Below are positions 9,701 through 11,827 of a DNA stretch of 11,827 bases, piece by piece (the first letter of the stretch is position 1; every line of letters begins with the position of its first letter). The notes beneath the pieces were generated by a model that was not told where the DNA came from, did not search any database, and saw only the letters and a program-made list of their open reading frames with translations. The DNA is taken from positions 1-11,827 of the forward strand of contig CAAGLP010000048.1 in assembly GCA_900770805.1 (NCBI GenBank), given 5' to 3'. Both the position numbers and the translations under genes were made by a program. Origin of the DNA: an uncultured Paraprevotella sp. (GTDB lineage Bacteria > Bacteroidota > Bacteroidia > Bacteroidales > Bacteroidaceae).

Positions 9701-10310
9701 GGAAAAGTACAACGAGTTCCTTGCACTTTACAACCAGCTCATGCAGATGCCCAAGGTATCCATCAGTCAGTCACTCAGCGAAGAGTGCTACTACTATATC
9801 CGTAATGTATGGTTTGGTCGCTATGCCAACTACAACTCTTCCGACAAGAGCATAGGTATCTCTTCATCCAAGGGTAGTACCGACAACTATCTCTGGCGCA
9901 TCAAGAAGAACACTGACGGTACCGTAGTAATCTACAACAAGAAGACGCAGACAGGTGCTTATCTCACATCCAATGCTGTAGATCAGAAGGTAAAGGTGGG
10001 TCAGGACTACTCATGGACTTTGGAAGAGCGTACTCTTGACGGTAAGAGCGGTGTGTGCATCATTGATGGCAATGGTGTGGCCAGTTGGTACACCAACCCT
10101 GACGTTTGGAACTATGTTCTTATGAAGCCTTTCTGGGGTGCATGTACCTGGGAGTTCGTAGAAAGCGGTATTGAAGTACCCACAGGTATTTCCAATGTCC
10201 TGGATAATGCAGAAAAGAAATCTGCAATCTACAATTTGAATGGTACCCGAGTTCTCAATCCCACAAAGGGTGTTTATATTACTGACGGAAAGGTGCAGAT
10301 TATCAAATAA
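6789..10310 (+). CDS. Secreted GH20 beta-N-acetylhexosaminidase with three lectin-like segments
   Basis: This 1173-residue exported enzyme should remove non-reducing terminal beta-GlcNAc or beta-GalNAc. A signal peptide (cleavage near HVIA, residue 20) precedes a ricin-type beta-trefoil-like segment (about 33-166, with QLWKL at 66-70). Next come a GH20b domain (about 172-300) and the GH20 barrel (about 308-690). Diagnostic motifs are HRGYMLDIARHFF (313-325), FHWHLTDDQGWRIEIP (345-360), and HLGGDE (485-490) with the catalytic pair D489-E490; W560 in MAWNG and W638 in QANMWTE are further conserved aromatics. After the barrel lie a helical segment (about 703-762), a second trefoil-like segment (768-914), another helical segment (about 918-985), a third lectin-like segment (998-1124) and a T9SS-like tail (about 1146-1173, IYNLNGTRV then KGVYIT). 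A one-domain GH20 enzyme is far shorter. The gene lies 19 bp behind GH84 with no terminator or promoter between, so they form one operon. The family call is firm; whether O-glycans, N-glycans or other glycans are the target is not visible. Confidence 0.95.
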   Translation: MKRLLYVLLCMLLTSAHVIAQGFPTVSTDDETKWYLIQFMNGGNVLTAETDGANITTSAAIGSDAQLWKLSGSSSLGYFFTNKKGYTLSVASAEKNQMVRATSTITGTYRFAINKTTASGYSGGYEIQPKSNTSISMNLWGGPAENRGVGLWDKADQNNAVKFVDAAHFEQLGKIGLIPFPNELETKDGELALSSLSAIAYTGEQMKEHVEAFANQLSISTGITLEIKEAGDTPSKGEVWFGIDESLYNEAYTMSIGTENICVKASGFAGWFYALQTLTQLLPREYFAEEKQSGADAWSIHCMEIADRPHLGHRGYMLDIARHFFNKDEVKKILDIMAMYKLNRFHWHLTDDQGWRIEIPEYPKLTEVGAIRKGSFANNGDGQKFFDDTEYGRGMYYTLDDLREIVAYAKARNIEIIPEVDLPGHMVAAVASYPEFSCDSTKKYEVRIDGGISHDVLNIGDDRVIDFLKCVLGHVAEVFPYDYVHLGGDECPTEQWATNQQCLDRVKELGLAGVHQLQSWLVEELGIFLKENYGKDIVVWDELLANWNDNNKTKPIIMAWNGLGYSSQAANRGLKSIIVPYQYLYIDFMQAEESGCFVDEIYHGGWGVNTVEEIYGLNPLSALSGKEDYALGVQANMWTETCNDIDEVEYCLLPRMLALSEIAWLPTSKKDWTSFYRRLQSHDEIFDLLDYQYAKHYIQPKEYTEQEQTILEAKELLEKSIRGGVGYPSAEVYDALQSALDATDGEDVSALADAVSNYKSADIVQPQEGKTYQIISASTYYKRQYEGSTMYQKGNGVRFHFTPQTEPEELWQFVATDGGYVLKNLCSGKFVKMGSYNTALQMVESNGTPIRMDKATIATKDFTYIPGVVTLSAVSGYSAQMTGNVKRFSAELSGDVYAKDEAALCYNGTWKLVEITDFSAQLQGLVNKCELILLTAKPNEMGNYTQEALDFAEQSIIIPAQSALAEGVVTEEKYNEFLALYNQLMQMPKVSISQSLSEECYYYIRNVWFGRYANYNSSDKSIGISSSKGSTDNYLWRIKKNTDGTVVIYNKKTQTGAYLTSNAVDQKVKVGQDYSWTLEERTLDGKSGVCIIDGNGVASWYTNPDVWNYVLMKPFWGACTWEFVESGIEVPTGISNVLDNAEKKSAIYNLNGTRVLNPTKGVYITDGKVQIIK

Positions 10311-10321
10311 GACTTAATCAA

Positions 10322-10362
10322 CGGACAGCATCATGCCTTTTAATAAGGTTTGGTGTTGTCCG
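10322..10362 (+). other. Long imperfect hairpin in the 3' region of the glycosidase operon
   Basis: The arms 10322-10339 and 10345-10362 pair over 18 positions around the 5-nt loop TTAAT. There are 14 Watson-Crick pairs, three G-U pairs (10328/10356, 10331/10353, 10335/10349) and one U-U mismatch. The outer six pairs (CGGACA with TGTCCG) and inner four (CCTT with AAGG) are perfect. The G-U pairs fold only in RNA copied from the plus strand; in the opposite transcript they become A-C mismatches. The structure therefore belongs to the glycosidase mRNA. It starts 12 nt after the GH20 stop codon and has no U-tract, so it is not itself a typical terminator. It could protect the 3' end or be part of a small RNA. 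Confidence 0.5.
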
Positions 10363-10384
10363 ATGGAATGATAACAAGATAAAC

Positions 10385-10419
10385 TAAGGGACGACTTACA
10401 TTGCGTAAGTCGTCCCTTA
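10385..10419. terminator. Perfect 15-bp inverted repeat, likely bidirectional intrinsic terminator
   Basis: The arms TAAGGGACGACTTAC (10385-10399) and GTAAGTCGTCCCTTA (10405-10419) are exact reverse complements around the 5-nt loop ATTGC. On the plus strand a T5 run follows at 10426-10430. On the minus strand the stem is followed by T-rich sequence (GTTTATCTTGTTAT). It lies between the convergent GH20 gene and the leftward gene ending at 10479, the expected place for a shared terminator. The U-tracts are not immediately adjacent to the stem, which is the main weakness. Confidence 0.8.
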
Positions 10420-10478
10420 AATATGTTTTTACAATAGATGTTGTCTATGGATTAAGACTTGTCTGGTAAGATGCAAGG

Positions 10479-11000
10479 CTACTTGATGCTGAATGGCCAC
10501 ACAGCCCAATCGTTCAAATCTCCGATGGTTTCTTTTGTTGTCCACGTGAAGATGTATTCCCCGGATTCCAGGTCGGCCAAAGGTTGGATAAGGAAGGATT
10601 CGTCTCCGTATGCCTCAATGCGGAAATTGCTTAAATCAACGTATATACGCTTGTTGTCATGAATCTCTGCTTTAGGTATCCTTCTGTATTCTTTTTTGGC
10701 CTTCAGTTTGATTAGCACCATGTCGCTCAGCAGCAAGGTGTCTGTGTCAACGATGAATTGTGGACGTGCATTGTCGGCATAATCCTTGGCACGTGCACCC
10801 CACAGATATCGTTGCAATGAACTCTTTAGTTGGATGTCGGCTATCTTCCATCCAGGCTTTACTTCCGTCTGTGTCTGCTGGGCTTCAATTTTGAAAGCCT
10901 TTCCATCGGAAAACAGGCTTATGCTTTGTGCCTGAGTGTCTGTTGCATGTATTGCCAGTAGTATGCTTGCAGATACTGCTAATGATTTTCTGTGCTTCAT
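10479..11000 (-). CDS. Small secreted protein of unknown function
   Basis: This gene encodes a 173-residue protein that I do not recognise. Residues 1-24 look like a cleavable signal peptide (basic MKHRK, hydrophobic core AVSASILLAI, probable cut after TQA), so the mature protein of about 149 residues should be periplasmic or secreted. No lipobox is present. The mature part alternates short hydrophobic and polar stretches typical of a beta-sandwich, with landmarks YLWGARAKDYAD (about 64-75), a conserved-looking P-Q-F-I-V, KKEYRRIPKAEI, and LADLESGEYIFTW near the end. The last element recalls the 'L-x-PGEY' turn found in various Bacteroidetes exported beta-sandwich proteins, but this is a weak resemblance. 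It is convergent with the glycosidase operon and divergent from the transporter gene, with a 120-bp region between. The start is supported by the signal peptide; a -7 box lies only 8 bp upstream, implying a very short leader if used. Confidence 0.8.
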   Translation of the reverse strand: MKHRKSLAVSASILLAIHATDTQAQSISLFSDGKAFKIEAQQTQTEVKPGWKIADIQLKSSLQRYLWGARAKDYADNARPQFIVDTDTLLLSDMVLIKLKAKKEYRRIPKAEIHDNKRIYVDLSNFRIEAYGDESFLIQPLADLESGEYIFTWTTKETIGDLNDWAVWPFSIK

Positions 11001-11007
11001 ATCGATG

Positions 11008-11015
11008 CAAAGTTA
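11008..11015 (-). promoter_or_regulatory. Candidate -7 box for the small secreted protein gene
   Basis: The reverse strand reads TAACTTTG, a match to TAnnTTTG, only 8 bp upstream of the ATG at 11000. Initiation about 7 nt downstream would give an almost leaderless mRNA. No -33 TTG is visible at normal spacing. It forms one arm of an inverted repeat with 11031-11038. Confidence 0.35.
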
Positions 11016-11046
11016 AGGCTTTTGCTTGAATAACTTTGTATATGGC

Positions 11047-11077
11047 TTGTGGTTTTTGTTTTTTTTAAGTAAATTTG
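11047..11077 (+). promoter_or_regulatory. Candidate promoter for the NhaD-like transporter gene
   Basis: A TTG at 11047-11049 and TAAATTTG at 11070-11077 match the Bacteroidetes -33 and -7 elements with 20 bp between them, the usual spacing. The predicted transcript start is near 11084, giving a leader of about 37 nt before the ATG at 11121. A second -7-like box, TAACTTTG, lies further upstream at 11031-11038 but lacks a well-placed -33 element. Confidence 0.55.
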
Positions 11078-11120
11078 TCGCGGAATCATATGCATCTTCT
11101 ATTTTAATAATTATACACAG

Positions 11121-11827
11121 ATGACGATTGCTATAGTTGTTGTAATCCTTTTGGGCTATTTGTTCATTGCCACAGAACATGTTACCCATGTGAATAAGGC
11201 TCTTGTTGCCATCTTCTGCGGAACGGTCGGCTGGGTTCTGTTCATGTGTACCGGAACCTCCTTTATCAATGCCATGCATGCTGAAGAGTACCAGGCGTTT
11301 CTTGATGGCTCGCAGCAAACTATATTGTCAAGCAAGGAATTTATTTCCGAACACGTCTTCCTGCGCTATGTAGGACAGGTTGCCGAACTTGTATTGTATC
11401 TTCTGGCCACCATGTCCATCGTGGAGGTGCTTACCAATAATGAGTGTTTCTCCTTTATAGAAAAGTGGCTTAGACGCAGGAGTACAGCACAGATGCTTTG
11501 GCTCACGGTTTTGATTACATTCATGCTGAGTGCATGCATTGACAATCTTACCGTCACGGTGCTTATGCTTATGATTCTGCGCAAAATCATCCGCAATGGC
11601 AAGCAGAGGATGTATATTGGTTCTGCCATAGCAATAGCGGCCAGTTGCGGTGGATGCTGGACGGTGATTGGCGATGTTACAAGCCTGATGGTATGGGGCA
11701 AGGGAGCTGTTACTGCCAGCAACTTCAGTGCTGCACTGGTTCTTCCTTCCATTGTTGCCACTGTAATCCCCACATTCCTGATACAAAGGAAACTGCCAGA
11801 ATATCTGGATTTGGATCGTCCGGCATA
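11121..11827 (+). CDS. NhaD-type ion transporter (ArsB/NhaD superfamily), N-terminal part
   Basis: The plus strand is open from ATG at 11121 to the window end, giving 235 codons and two extra bases; the C-terminal half is missing. The protein starts with a membrane helix (MTIAIVVVILLGYLFIA), has further hydrophobic segments at about 26-44, 84-105, 125-140, 143-154, 166-180 and 203-220, and belongs to the NhaD-like Na+/H+ antiporter group. Supporting motifs are GQVAELVLYLLATMSIVEVL (85-104), SACIDNLTVTVLMLMILRKI (137-156; D141-N142 match the conserved Asp-Asn of NhaD) and IGDVTSLMVWGKGAVTA (183-199, with D185). Canonical NhaD, as I recall it, reads ANAGGAWSPIGDVTT before this last motif; here it is ASCGGCWTVIGDVTS, so the conserved Asn is Ser175 and SP is TV. 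It is therefore best called an NhaD-like permease whose ion specificity is not settled. The upstream region holds a well-spaced promoter and no Shine-Dalgarno sequence. Confidence 0.88.
   Translation, partial: MTIAIVVVILLGYLFIATEHVTHVNKALVAIFCGTVGWVLFMCTGTSFINAMHAEEYQAFLDGSQQTILSSKEFISEHVFLRYVGQVAELVLYLLATMSIVEVLTNNECFSFIEKWLRRRSTAQMLWLTVLITFMLSACIDNLTVTVLMLMILRKIIRNGKQRMYIGSAIAIAASCGGCWTVIGDVTSLMVWGKGAVTASNFSAALVLPSIVATVIPTFLIQRKLPEYLDLDRPA

Noticed and set aside
11328..11786. Leftward open frames (152 and 135 codons) at the right end
   Set aside because: Both oppose the NhaD-like gene, whose plus-strand frame has membrane helices and conserved motifs; these are shadows.

Overview
The window looks like a chromosomal segment of a Bacteroidales bacterium, most likely Prevotella or a close relative. 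Three things suggest this. Start codons are preceded by A/T-rich leaders without clear Shine-Dalgarno sequences. Several intergenic regions carry the Bacteroidetes -7 promoter element TAnnTTTG. Both large secreted enzymes end in the short tail (I-Y-D/N-L-x-G-x-x-V ... K-G-V-Y-I) that is common on exported Prevotella proteins and resembles a type IX secretion (T9SS) sorting signal. The genus is inferred from style, not proven.

Layout: 1-555 (minus, cut by the window edge) is the N-terminal part of an acyltransferase-3 membrane protein. 577-2574 (minus) is a lipoprotein-type dipeptidyl peptidase III (M49 zinc peptidase). The two are 21 bp apart and probably co-transcribed, peptidase first. A 208-bp divergent promoter region (2575-2782) separates them from a rightward pair of very large secreted glycosidases: a 1328-residue GH84 beta-N-acetylglucosaminidase (2783-6769) and, 19 bp later, a 1173-residue GH20 beta-hexosaminidase (6789-10310). 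A gene-free stretch (10311-10478) holds two strong hairpins, one a perfect 15-bp inverted repeat that fits a bidirectional terminator. A leftward gene for a small secreted protein of unknown function (10479-11000) follows. Divergent from it is the start of an NhaD-type ion transporter (11121 to the window end).

Working together: the GH84 and GH20 enzymes should both release terminal beta-linked GlcNAc (GH20 possibly also GalNAc) from host or dietary glycans such as mucin O-glycans and N-glycans. Both carry long accessory regions. GH84 has F5/8-type discoidin-like modules, and GH20 has three beta-trefoil, lectin-like segments. The operon is therefore best read as a small extracellular or surface glycan-trimming unit without its own SusC/SusD pair in view. 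The peptidase would act on oligopeptides in the periplasm or at the membrane, and the acyltransferase on a membrane or envelope glycan. No mobile element, CRISPR array, tRNA or rRNA was seen. Most of the window is ordinary for this group. The items most worth checking are the structured 3' region after the glycosidases, the atypical active-site segment of the transporter, the inverted pair of -7 boxes at 11008-11038, and the unassigned module in GH84.
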